DNA of 64,000 nt, taken from Echinococcus granulosus. Taxonomy: Eukaryota > Platyhelminthes > Cestoda > Cyclophyllidea > Taeniidae. The stretch spans positions 270,991-334,990 of the forward strand of contig NW_020170469.1 of the NCBI RefSeq assembly GCF_000524195.1, in the 5' to 3' direction. Of the stretch, positions 26,101 to 48,270 are shown in pieces (the first letter of the stretch is position 1; every line of letters begins with the position of its first letter). The translations under genes and the position numbers were made by a program. The notes below the pieces were generated by a model. That model was not told the DNA's origin. It saw only the letters and a program-made list of their open reading frames with translations, and ran no database searches.

Positions 26101-29100
26101 TGGGAGAATTAATTCAATCAGCAAGAAAGAGGAAGTAAGAGTAGGAGGGGCAGAGTGAGGATAGAGATACATGAATGTTGATACATGGGTGATAAGGCGA
26201 AAGCAAACAAGCCTTAAATGCTCTTTATCTCAAATGGCCGGGTAAGTTGATTTTATCTCCACCCCATCGATAAAGCCCCTTTGAAGTTGGTCACTTAGTC
26301 GGTCAGGAAACAGTTGCTTGGGCGGTAATTAAACTCTGCTGCTCCCTCTCTCCCTTCCTACGTTCCTTCACCATAGCAACTCAATCATTACTCTCAACGA
26401 AATTCGGTCCAGATGCTATTTAGAGCGGTGGATAAACCGAGTTTGACTTGTTTCAAGACTTTGGCCACCATCTGTTTCGGCAGTCGGTGCAGGTGAAACA
26501 GGATTAAGCATATGCAAAATTGTATGAAAAGTCCGATTTCTTCAAGTTGGAAGTTTGGAATTTCACTTTAAAGGCTATTGGTTACTTTTGGTACAAAGGC
26601 GAATCCAATGCATCTCTTATCCTTTGAGATATTCCGGTATGAAACGGCCATTTAAGCGTCAGTTTCGTTGCAGGACCAATGCAGTAACACAGGTAACCCG
26701 AAATGCTCAAAAGTAGTTGTCGTACACCATAATTAAACAAACCTACGATGGCTCAGCACGCTCGTCCCGAGACTCACATATGTGTGATACAAGTTTTTGC
26801 CAGTTTATGATGGCTGTTGTATCAAATCATGCATCGCAAGCAGATTGGTGGAGCTTAAAGTGCTTACAAAACTTTGAATTATTCACAATCAACCGAGAGG
26901 GTGAAAACAAGTATATGATGCTCGGAGGTATCCCTTCGGAATTTGGTCGATTTGATCAGATTTGGATGAATTTGAATAAGAGGTTCAGAAAACTAGAAGT
27001 CACTCTCCGTTTCATCACGCTTTTTTCCATTCAGCTTTCTCCTGGCCAAGCAGAACCACGCCAGGAAAGCGTTTGAATGGACTAGCCAACCCGCACTCCC
27101 CACACAATACCAATCGCTCGACTCCCTGTGCCAGTGGCGGTGGTGCCAGCACCACCGGACGCAGCGGTGTCTCCCCTCCCTGTCTTTCCCATCCCCCTCC
27201 AGACTTAAGCAGTGTTCTCGCTGCTGCAGCTGTTGGCAACACCACTGATCCCCTTGTCACATTTGCCGCCACCCTCGCCTCCCTCGGTCGATGCAGAGCC
27301 CCACCAGTCACGGCAGAACAACAAGCTCCTCATCAACTTTACCCCTCGGCTGAGGAGAAGTCTCGTGCTCTCTACTGTCGCGGTTGTCAGCGCTTCTACT
27401 CCAACTCCATCTTCTCCTTCCATGTGGGCATCAGTCGACACTTGAACAAGCTCGCGGCGGAAGGCAGTGCTGATGTGGGTCACTTGGCGGACGCAGCAAA
27501 GCGCCTCGGTTTGGTGATGACTGCTCCCCTAATTACCGATGCAGGGTTTGTTTATGTACCAGTGCATCCTGTTTGTGGTGGAGGTGGAAGTGGTAGTGCA
27601 AGCGGAGTGGGGAGAGGAGAAAGCGGAGGGAGTGGAGTACGAGCTCCACTCGACCTTCGAACTGCGAAATCGACGGGAGAGGAGACAGCGACAGTGGTGG
27701 CGGCGGAAGAGACAGGACCGACACCCTCGATAACTCAGCAGAATGCAACAAATAGCCTCCTTGCCACAATTATCTCGGGTTTGGTAAGCAAGGGCATGGC
27801 TCCCCCAGGACCACCACCGCTCCCACCTCCGCCACCACCACCAGTTCCACCCCCAAATTGGTGGTTTGGGGGGAAGTTTCCAGATGCAGCAGCGTTGGAG
27901 GCATTTTTACAAGCCATGGCGTCAGGCCAATCACACCAACTCACTTCATCAGTAGATATTGCCAGAACTTCCACAGAAGGATCCACTGTTGAGGTACAGA
28001 GACCCTATCTCTGCACCAATTGTCAAACACGCTTTCAAGCCTACACCACGTTCAAGGTAAGCCTCATGAGTCGTTTGATTTCTCCGGGAGTAGTGGGGGA
28101 TCCTTTAAAACGTTCAGGTCAATATCTTGTAGGGTCTGACGGCTGCAGCCCTTGTAAGTAGCCGTATTTGTCTAAAGTTGAAAATATTGTCTTTTTCAAA
28201 AAAATGCTCAGTTAATTCTGTTAGCAAAAGATTGATGAAGAATCAGTTTTGGTGGGGGTTAAGGTAGATACCAGGTAAAACAAATAAGTACTGAAAAAAT
28301 GAAAACCAGATAGGCAACACATAAGCCCGCCCATAAAGCGGACATCTGCCGGCTGAGATAAGCTTCGCAGATGGTGCTAATCTCAGCCCCCATCTTAAAC
28401 TAAAGTTTTAGCTAAATTCTAACAAAACAATCCACACGGTCTGTTCCCTGGGCCGTGGAAAGTGTATTGTTTACACAGGCCTCAGCACCAAGGCTGCGAA
28501 GAGAAAACGGGTAGAGAAGCTGTGCACGAGTGTGTGTTAATATAGATGACGAGGCGATAAGCGACTTGCGGTTTAGAGGCGCCAAGGCGAAACCGAGATG
28601 GAGGCGATACGAAGACATTGGCGCCGGTTGAGAGCTGCACGCGTCTGCGCGCACGTGCGGCGATAGCCCGGGCACAGGGGCTTGCGGTAGGTGGAGGTAC
28701 CGATAAGGCCGACCCCTCCTCTCTTCCTCTTCTTCTTTAAATTGAGATTGCCGATTAATTCTCCAACGTCAGGGGAGCTGAGACTGGCGCCACTTTGGTT
28801 ATTCCGTGATTCTGATAGCTGATAAGGCCCCCTCCCCTAGGAGTGCTTCACTCACACCCACTCGCTCGATACCTACTTTATTGCCAAATCTTTTAGGCAC
28901 ATCAACAGTATTACTGCCAGGGGCGTCGCAAAGGCAGTATGGCGTCAGAAAACGCAGCCAGTTCCCACAGCAACACGACATCATCCACCCCACAGAGCAC
29001 TAAGTCTTCGACGAGTTCGGAGCGTTCACACTCACCAAAAAGACGACGTCTGGCAGAGGTGGACAGCTGTCCAATGACGCTGTGCATGAAACCTGCCTCA

Positions 29101-29298
29101 CCACTCTCACAGGGCGACAGTAGTGAGACCTCTCCCTCCTCTCGATCTTTAAACGGTGATTGGGAACATGTAGGGGGAGGAAGCTCTGAGTTGCGGTGTC
29201 GCCTGTGTGGCTATATCGGTCAGACTACCCGTGGCATGAAAATGCACAATCGCCTGCACGAGTGCACGGCCGCCTCAAACACCAATTCCAGCATGTAA
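23137..29298 (+). CDS. ZFPM: FOG/U-shaped (ZFPM)-type GATA cofactor, multi-exon
   Basis: Exons with matching phases: 23137-23405 (start uncertain), 23473-23584, 23665-23751, 25144-25497, 27035-28056, 28897-29298. Together they encode about 750 residues; the N-terminal exon is not identified. The first three carry a PR-like domain of FOG style (ISVGHIWGPY; NAWIKLVQEP; LTNIASGSQIRG). Exon 4 has a C2HC finger, CLYCGIFFSS...HMTNYC. Exon 5 has a degenerate finger (CRGC...H...H), a CtBP-type motif APLDLRT, a polyproline run (VPPPPPP-like, about 27805-27855) and the first half of a C2HC finger (CTNCQTRF...TTFK). Exon 6 completes that finger (AHQQYYC) and has a C2H2 finger, CRLCGYIGQTTRGMKMH. In animals FOG proteins bind GATA factors through C2HC fingers and recruit CtBP in the nucleus. 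PR-like domain, C2HC fingers and CtBP motif together argue for FOG; a different PRDM or ZF protein is the alternative. The canonical N-terminal NuRD motif was not found. Confidence 0.78.
23752..25143 (+). other. intron of FOG-like gene
   Basis: Donor TA|GTGAGT at 23752, acceptor TACCATAG ending at 25143, phase 1 on both sides. A small extra exon inside cannot be excluded, but direct splicing keeps the frame. No domain was recognised within it. Confidence 0.6.
25498..27034 (+). other. intron of FOG-like gene
   Basis: Donor CAG|GTAGGT at 25498 and acceptor TTTTCCATTCAG ending at 27034, phase 1. It contains a GATAAG at 26191-26196. The frame at 26717-27076 overlaps the intron end and the next exon in another frame and is not coding. 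Confidence 0.65.
28057..28896 (+). other. intron of FOG-like gene splitting a zinc finger, with four GATAAG sites
   Basis: Donor AAG|GTAAGC and acceptor CTTTTAG, phase 0. It splits the C2HC finger between the Cys-Cys half and the His-Cys half. GATAAG occurs at 28357-28362, 28556-28561, 28702-28707 and 28821-28826, all in the same orientation. The intron is a good candidate for an internal enhancer (inference). Confidence 0.6.
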
Positions 29299-29469
29299 CC
29301 TTGAGACCTAAAATCAACTCTACTCAAGGTAGAAAGTAGAAGTAACTCTTAGCTCCTCTATTTTAGGCGGACAAAGGCACAGAAACCGTCCAGTCCCAAA
29401 TCGCCAAGCGCCGCGACAGAGGCGAACTCAAGTCCGCCCCAAAGCTTTCCGACTCAACCACTGTGCTAA
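29295..29469 (+). other. possible alternative C-terminal exon of FOG-like gene
   Basis: A weaker donor AT|GTAACC at 29295 and a good acceptor CTATTTTAG ending at 29366 would remove 72 bp and the stop at 29296. The frame then continues from 29367 to a TAA at 29467-29469, adding about 34 Ser/Pro/Ala-rich residues ending QPLC. The unspliced stop gives the shorter protein. Only transcripts can tell which is used. Confidence 0.35.
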
Positions 29470-30288
29470 TCTGAGGAAGAACTCCTCCACCTCCTCCCTA
29501 TTTGCCACAAGACAAATTGTAACCATTTAAACGCACTTTATTATTCGTTTCTTGCACACCAGACGCATAAAACCCCCAGCCACGACGAAATATATCAGAT
29601 ATACAGTACGATCGTAGATACGACTTCTTAGCGGGTAACGATAGAAGAACCAGTGAGAAGAGAAAAGCAACATGTATGTAGGGGAATGATAGAACACAAG
29701 CTTATGTGGGCCTTATGTAACAAAGAGTCCAATCGCTCCCAGACCAAGAATATCCTCATCCACCTTGATGTGCTTAAGTTGGAGATTTGATGCGGCTGGC
29801 TGCCACAAATCATAAACCTGTGGTACCGAAATCGAAAGTAGCAGCCCGGCCAATGTCCACAGAGTACAAATGGGTTACAAAAAACGTTAACTATCTCCAG
29901 GCAACTGGTGCCCCGGATCTAAGTGAAACGTCAGCGAACAGGTAAAGACAAGCTCATTGAACGGCCTAGAATCCTATTTCAGAAGTTAAAAGCAAACAAA
30001 TCCGGAACTAGCTTTAATAAATACTGCGCTTTACTGCACTCTAATCGAATCGGAAACTTTTTCAAACAGCGCAAATAAAAAATGAGCAGATCAGCACTGA
30101 CAAATATCAATTAATACAGCTAAACATTCCAATACTATCGAGAAACCAGACAGCGAAGTGTCGAAATGGAGCTAGGCATCAACATATACCCTGTCCGAAA
30201 ACCTCAAGCTTAATAACTAGAAGGGCATCCAACCAAACTTGAGTAGAAAAAAGAAACAAAAGCTCGTACCATACAATTATTATTCAAT
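29470..30288. other. intergenic between convergent genes
   Basis: Lies between the 3' ends of the FOG-like gene (+) and RPL9 (-) and should hold both 3'UTRs. An AATAAA word near 30015-30020 could serve the plus-strand gene. No coding signal was seen. Confidence 0.55.
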
Positions 30289-30894
30289 TCACTTCATTTC
30301 TTCAATAGTGCCACGGTTAGAAACGTAGATGCCATCCAAGAATTTTCTAATATCCTTATGGCGAGCAGCACATGATTGCTGAATGAGGGCAGCTAGCAGA
30401 ACTTGTATTAAAAAGCATAACAACAACTTACCGCACTTGGAAACATCCTCGATATTATTGCCCTGGATTAAAAGAGTATCGGAAGCACCACCACTTCCAA
30501 TAGCCTTCACACCCGGAAGCATGGGAATAACACGAGTGGTCCGCTCACCGAGGAAATTCTTAATGGAGACCTTAGAACCGTCTGGAGGAACGATAACGTT
30601 GATGGGGAAGTGAGCGTGCAGAGTTTGCATCTTATACTCATACCCGAACTGAACACCCTTGATCATGTTCTCGATATGACTGCAAACAGTGCGGACAGCG
30701 GCCAATTCTTTGCGTACACCAAAGTACTTAGTGACAGTAACAGCACGGTTCGTAGCCTTAATGTCCAGAGCAAGATGACGGAAGCTACGCCTCAGAGTCC
30801 CCCGCTTCCCCTTAACGGTGACAATACGTGATCGCACTGACACCTTAACATTGGTGGGAACCTTTATGCGCTCGGATGAAGCAATAACTTTCAT
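30289..30894 (-). CDS. RPL9: 60S ribosomal protein L9 (uL6)
   Basis: Structural protein of the large cytosolic ribosomal subunit. The coding exons are 30894-30432 and 30392-30289. They are joined across a 39-bp intron and encode 188 residues (human RPL9 has 192). Family signatures read in order: VKGKRGTLRRSF, RTVCSHIENMIKGV, AHFPINVIV, NFLGER, and after splicing SKCAALIQQS then KDIRKFLDGIYVS. The ATG at 30894 is chosen because the family begins MK...; the upstream ATG at 30933 lies inside a 46-bp 5'UTR intron. The gene is compact, on the minus strand, just downstream of COE on the same strand and convergent with the FOG-like gene. Confidence 0.96.
   Translation of the reverse strand: MKVIASSERIKVPTNVKVSVRSRIVTVKGKRGTLRRSFRHLALDIKATNRAVTVTKYFGVRKELAAVRTVCSHIENMIKGVQFGYEYKMQTLHAHFPINVIVPPDGSKVSIKNFLGERTTRVIPMLPGVKAIGSGGASDTLLIQGNNIEDVSKCGKLLLCFLIQVLLAALIQQSCAARHKDIRKFLDGIYVSNRGTIEEMK
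30393..30431 (-). other. 39-bp in-frame intron of RPL9
   Basis: GTAAGT donor after codon base 1 (TGC G|) and TGCTAG acceptor. Removing it restores the universally conserved AALIQQ stretch. Its length is divisible by three and it has no stop, so retention would insert 13 residues (KLLLCFLIQVLLA-like) without truncation. Confidence 0.93.
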
Positions 30895-30895
30895 C

Positions 30896-30941
30896 CTAAA
30901 AGCTACAATACCATATAGTGAGAAGAAATACACAAACTCAC
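30896..30941 (-). other. 46-bp 5'UTR intron of RPL9
   Basis: GTGAGT donor at 30941-30936 and CTTTTAG acceptor ending at 30896, one base before the start codon. The upstream non-coding exon lies above 30942 and includes a CTTTCGCTCG pyrimidine-rich stretch near 30970-30980, like the 5' ends of ribosomal-protein mRNAs. Confidence 0.75.
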
Positions 30942-30980
30942 CCAGCCAGCCACGCTAATAAACAAACTGCAAAACGAGCG

Positions 30981-31537
30981 AAAGTTTCCCAGCACCCATT
31001 AAAACAATCATGAGCTGCAAATCAATGTTAAGGCAATTGTTGACCTAACAAAGTTTGCCATTTGCGGGCACTAAACCTGGATTTTAAATTTTTTAAAATG
31101 TTAATTTTTTATTTAAACAGTATTGGTTACCCTTTTTTGCCTTTGACTTTTATATAAATGGCATACCAGTCTCCATTTTTTGGTGTTTAAACCGTATTGT
31201 CGTCTACAAATTTCGCCATTTAGTTCTCTTTTTTATTTTTAATTTACATTTTTGATACAAGAGATAGAAGCGATTACACCATTTTGAAAGTTCATTTCGA
31301 CCTACATTTCTAGTTCCTGGTCACGTTAGATATTGCTATTTATTATGCTTCTTAACAACGATAAGCAGCACAATTTCAACCCTCTGACAAATAATATTAC
31401 CTCTGAATTTCTGTACACACATAATCTATCTCATTTTTAGTCAGTAACAAGATTCCTGGGTAGGTTCTTTCATAGAGACCTAATTTGTATCGAATTAGGT
31501 TTATCGTGTTTGGGAACTTTGATCTCTGGTAGCTACA
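30981..31537. other. RPL9 upstream region
   Basis: AT-rich non-coding DNA. The RPL9 promoter should lie in the first few hundred bases; no clear TATA box was identified. No gene was seen. Confidence 0.5.
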
Positions 31538-31541
31538 TAAA

Positions 31542-31859
31542 TGTGGAGCGAGACTCCTCGGTCTCCGCTTCCCGATTACTAGCGTTCCTAGACAAGCCCG
31601 GTTGGTTTGCTTTGGATATCTTTATTAAAGACGACAAGATGTATAGGGAGAATACAATATTCAAGAAGGAGGGGAGCCGCAGTCACTAGGTAAGGGAGAG
31701 GGCGATCCAGTTACAAGGTTCGAATTTCCTGCTTNNNNNNNNNNNNNNNNNNNNNNNNNNNNNNNNNNNNNNNNNNNNNNNNNNNNNNNNNNNNNNNNNN
31801 NNNNNNNNNNNNNNNNNNNNNNNNNNNNNNNNNNACATTAAAACAACATAAGTATTACA
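31542..31859 (-). mobile_element. LTR copy (solo LTR or gap-collapsed element) with TAAA target duplication
   Basis: Written on the plus strand it starts TGTGGAGCGAGAC and ends AAGTATTACA. It is nearly identical to the 236-bp LTR at 53449-53684 and carries the same AATAAA. It is flanked by TAAA at 31538-31541 and 31860-31863, a 4-bp target-site duplication. A 100-N gap (31735-31834) sits about 25 bp from its far end, where the other LTR has only about 20-30 bp. It may therefore be a solo LTR, or two LTRs of a full element collapsed in assembly. The gag ATG seen in the other copy is ATA here. Confidence 0.85.
31735..31834. other. assembly gap (100 N) inside the LTR copy
   Basis: Placeholder gap within an LTR. 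Its true length is unknown and could range from about 20 bp to a whole element. Confidence 0.95.
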
Positions 31860-32289
31860 TAAATTATCAATGAAATAAACTCAGGTTTTTGCATTCAGGT
31901 TAACTATTTGTAGTCATGTTTTTTCATGAACTATGTTCTCATTCTGCCTATCCTTGGCATTGCAAATTTAATAGCCGCTTAAATTAATTTGACATTGACG
32001 AAGAGCGTATGTTATTAACCGAGCCTTTGCCGAGTTCGTAAAGTCAAAGTTCCATGAAGAAAGATATATTTATAGCATATAGAAGGGCTGGTAGGCCACT
32101 AGCATTATCCGAGGCACAGGCTGCAGAGCGAAAATACAACCTGTGGAGACGGAAGCGACCAAGTAGATAAACCCATAGTTAACCAAATTATCGTATCGTT
32201 AAACTTGGAGTGTCATACTCTATTTTACTTATAAGAATAAGTAAAGATTGTTTATTATCCGTCAAGATGAAACTGTTATGCGTCAACTG

Positions 32290-33290
32290 TTTGCCTCTGT
32301 TTTGGTAAAACGGCCACTTCAGCTCTCCGCCGTTGTGCCTTCAACAGGTGAGCCAGCCTCCGAGACGTGCCAGTAGCCCCAAGCCCTAACGTATTTCAGA
32401 TACATAGATATTCCTTCCGAGTAATTATGCCTTCTTTTGTCTTCAGGGAAGCCTTGGGGCATCACATTGGTAACAGCGAGAAGCAAACCCGATCTTAAAG
32501 GACCGCTATTTGGATTTCTATTGCCGAGTGATAAGCTTTAGCGGAGCAGAAGAAGCGCATATGCTGCAGACGAGAGGATCGGTGCCAATCTATAACAGAA
32601 GGGCTGAAAATGACTTCCATCTTTGGCAAATACCCCGGTCTTGTGCTCTACATGGATGCTAATCACACATGAAGCAACACTAGCCGTGAACCACCTGGGA
32701 GAATACCTCTATAAAGACATCAAATAAGTGAAAACGTGATGCCTCCTCCACCTCTCTACTAGATGGATAGAGCCCAGATAGGTATGGCTGGATAGCAACG
32801 TGGCAAGGAGGAATGAGTGCTAAATTATACCCCCAAAGAACTATGTTTTACCCCATTTTATGCTGTATAACTCTGCTTTCGGATTGGTGTTCCCACGACT
32901 AGCTATGGACACGTGTGATGTCCACCACATTCCCTGACCCCGAATCCAGTTTCCATACAGGTCGGAACTCCAGATCCAGCGGAACTGCCAAGAGGGATCA
33001 GTGGCGTTGCTGTCAAATGTCTGTTCAATTGTACGCAAATTTGATGACTGGGTCGGTTTGTTTGCTGACGTTTTTCTCGCAGCACCGAGTAAGTTGTGAT
33101 AGCTGACGCGGAAAGTTGACTAAGGAAAGGCCGGGGAGGATGCTCAAAAAGGAGAGGGGACAGGTAATGTGTTGGTTGTTTAACCTTGGTTTTAGCAAAA
33201 TTGGTCGCTTTGGGTCTCTATCATTGTGCCAGCGCCGGGTGGGCCGACCTCCAGGCCATGCAAGTAGCCCGCTAAAGTACGAACCCGGGC
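32290..33290 (+). repeat. dispersed ~0.9 kb repeat, near full length
   Basis: The opening block is near 32330-32390 (GTGAGCCAGCCTCCGAGACG then GTGCCAGTAGCCC). Internal words include ACCTCTCTACTAGATGGATA near 32750 and CCAGCGGAACTGCCAAGAGG near 32975. The opening block recurs near 33230-33275 (GTGGGCCGACCTCCAGGCCA). This is the clearest example of direct-repeat ends in the family, about 890 bp apart. Confidence 0.65.
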
Positions 33291-34579
33291 CTTAAGTACC
33301 CGCGCAGAGTCAGCAAAGAGCTAAACAAATAACTAATATAAATCAGCATTTGTGTTTGTTCTTTTTATTTATTTGGCAATACAGCAAAGATATCCATTTA
33401 TTACATACCTGTAATTACTCTTTTAAGTTACTAAAGCAATTAAATTCTTTCGTTGCTTTCAAATCGCTACTACACCACTTTGATAAACAACTTTAAATTA
33501 ACAGAGGACTTTAGTATAAATAATTACTTTCAATTGCCCAAATCTTCCTTAACTTCCTTCAGCTTAGGGCAGGGTAATAAGCATCCACATAAACATTCTC
33601 CTGCATTGCAATTTAAGTCCTAGTATTTAAATTACCAAGGCACAATGCATGTGCAAAGGTAAGCATTAAAATGGGCATAAAAAGGCGTAAATTTTCTTCT
33701 AATTGGTTGCCACACTTTTAGCTTGGACATATATATCCCCAGCCAGGTGACTCATACCAGCCTCTCTATAATCCCTCCAGTGGAGACAACAAGTCCCTCC
33801 TCTGGGAATAATGCGATAAAGTAATGGTGTAATATTCCACAATTATTTTATCTCCGATTCCCCCTTCCCAGTTATGTTAATGAGCGGTGGTCTATCAAAA
33901 TAATTCGCACATTTTAGGACATTAATTGAAAACGAGGTACTGTGGTTTATTCAAATTTGGAGATTTGGACTTTGACTTCACCTAGGGTCATTTTAATTTA
34001 ATTTATAGAGCGCTTAATGGTGTATCATTTTGATTATTTGTTTACCTCTTTGTTTTGGTTTCGCGTGCATTGTACTTCCCCAGGGGTGTGTGGTCTCCGA
34101 GGTCACGCGGGTAGTCCCCAGCCAGCCCATCTGAAGGCCTGCTATACATATTCTGCCCCAGTATTGTCGTCTTTCACCTTCAACGAAGAATTGGGGCACC
34201 AAAGTAGGGCCTTTTTGCAGGGAAAAGACTCGTGATATTTCATGCACACCACAATGACTTGTAGCTTGTCGTTCAGCCACTAAATGGGCTGAAAATGCGG
34301 GTTAACTCTCCTCTATTTGGCATTTATATATTAAATTACGTAATTTTATTTAAAAAGAGCATAAAACGAGGGAAGGGCGTTGAACAGGTTGGGGTAAAGG
34401 GAAGGGGGGGAGAGAATTAAAATATTTTGTGATGAGCCGTAACACAGCCTATCGACCTTCTCCGGGGCAGAAATCAGTGAGTCGATTCGAAAGGAGTCCA
34501 GTTCTAAAAATTATAAGAAAAGAATAACCTAGTGGCCTTTTTTATTGCTTTTATTTTAATACTTTAATTGCTTGATCAA
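33291..34579. other. intergenic downstream of COE, nothing firm
   Basis: AT-rich sequence. This is where a terminal COE exon could lie, but no exon with phase 0, good acceptor and stop was recognised. The frames over 34014-34280 on both strands overlap and show no domain. Confidence 0.45.
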
Positions 34580-35440
34580 CTCTTTATTTCAGTCTCGCCT
34601 TCAATTGAGGCCTCGCCTCTGGACTTGCGCTGGGCGGCACGACCTCCGAGTTATGCCAGTAGCCCCTTAGCTATTCTGCACACCAGCAATGCATTTCTGC
34701 CCTAATATTAAAAATTCCTTCGTTCTCAGGGAAGATCCAGAGTGCTACATTGGTAGTGGTGAAAAGCTAGCTTGATCCCAAAGGGCAACTACCCTAATTC
34801 CTATTACTAAATGCTAAGCTTTGGAGTGGCAGAAGTTACAGCGGTGATCCTCAACAAAAGGGCTTAGAATAACGCCCTTAACCTCCGAGAACTACACCGG
34901 GCCTGAGTTCTACAGGAATGGCTTTAACAACTAAGACGACACTGGTTATGGCCGTAATCCATCCAAAAAATTCCTTACGAAGCTATCTATGGTACCGGTA
35001 TGAGGGTGTTAAGTGAAGACGCGATACCTCCACCTCTCTACTAGCCGGACAGGACCAAGATAGCTATGGCTGAGCTACACTGAAGTGTGAACAAAGTGAC
35101 AAGGAGGAACAGATGTGAAACATCATTCCTATAAAATCGTTTTTAACCAGCTGCTTTTAGACCAACGTTCTTACGACTCGTGATAGACATGCGTGATGGC
35201 CAGCACGATTTCCCCCCCTTTCCCCGACACACTTCCAAAGCAGGTTGAAGCTCAAGATCCGGTGGAATTGTCAAGGCGAGTCAGTGACGTTGCAGTCAAC
35301 TATCTTCTCAGCTGTACACAAAGTCGGCGACTTGCGTGATTGGTTTGTGGGTGATTTTCTTACAGCAACGACCACTTTGGGATGATTGACGCGAAATGTT
35401 GATCAGAGGAGAGCGCCATGACTCCTTCCAATTTCGAGAA
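34580..35440 (+). repeat. dispersed ~0.9 kb repeat
   Basis: Opens with GGCACGACCTCCGAGTTATG and GCCAGTAGCCCCTTAGC near 34635-34670. It contains ACCTCCACCTCTCTACTAGC near 35025 and GATCCGGTGGAATTGTCAAG near 35255. It ends near 35435 without an obvious second opening block. It is colinear with the 32.3 kb copy. Confidence 0.6.
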
Positions 35441-35904
35441 AGACTTGGAATGCCGCAATTACCTTCGCATAATTTTGATTCGAATTAATTTACTCTTTGA
35501 AATAGGCGAAATCCTTTATATTTTTATTTTTAAATATTCCCATAATATACTTGATCATTGTATTTCGAACTTGCTGTGGAATTAGCCCGTCCACTCAATG
35601 TCCATCGGACCCGATCTATGCAATAAATAAACAATGGCGTGAATATAATTTTCTATACTTAAACTTTTCGATAAAATGGATTAGATAAACAGAATATTAA
35701 GGTATCCTGCACTGCAATTAAAGATAAGGAAATTTCCAGTTCTTAAGGACTTGCTACCACTGTAGCTTTTGCATCTTGACCTAAATTTATCTGCAACAAT
35801 CTATTTAAACAGCAGCGTTTTTGATTTTTCCGACGTTATTCACAAAGAAATTTATTAGTTTTTGCTGGTCAGCAGGATGCCTTTACAAGGTCCTTTCAAC
35901 TTAC
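35441..35904 (-). other. start of the intron after COE exon 11
   Basis: AT-rich, begins with donor GTAAGT (minus strand) at 35904. The matching acceptor and last exon are not identified in this window. Confidence 0.5.

Positions 35905-48270
<12,366 letters not shown>

Noticed and set aside
30894..30933. Upstream in-frame ATG extending RPL9 by 13 residues
   Set aside because: Lies inside a GTGAGT...TTTTAG 46-bp segment read as a 5'UTR intron; the family starts at the downstream Met.
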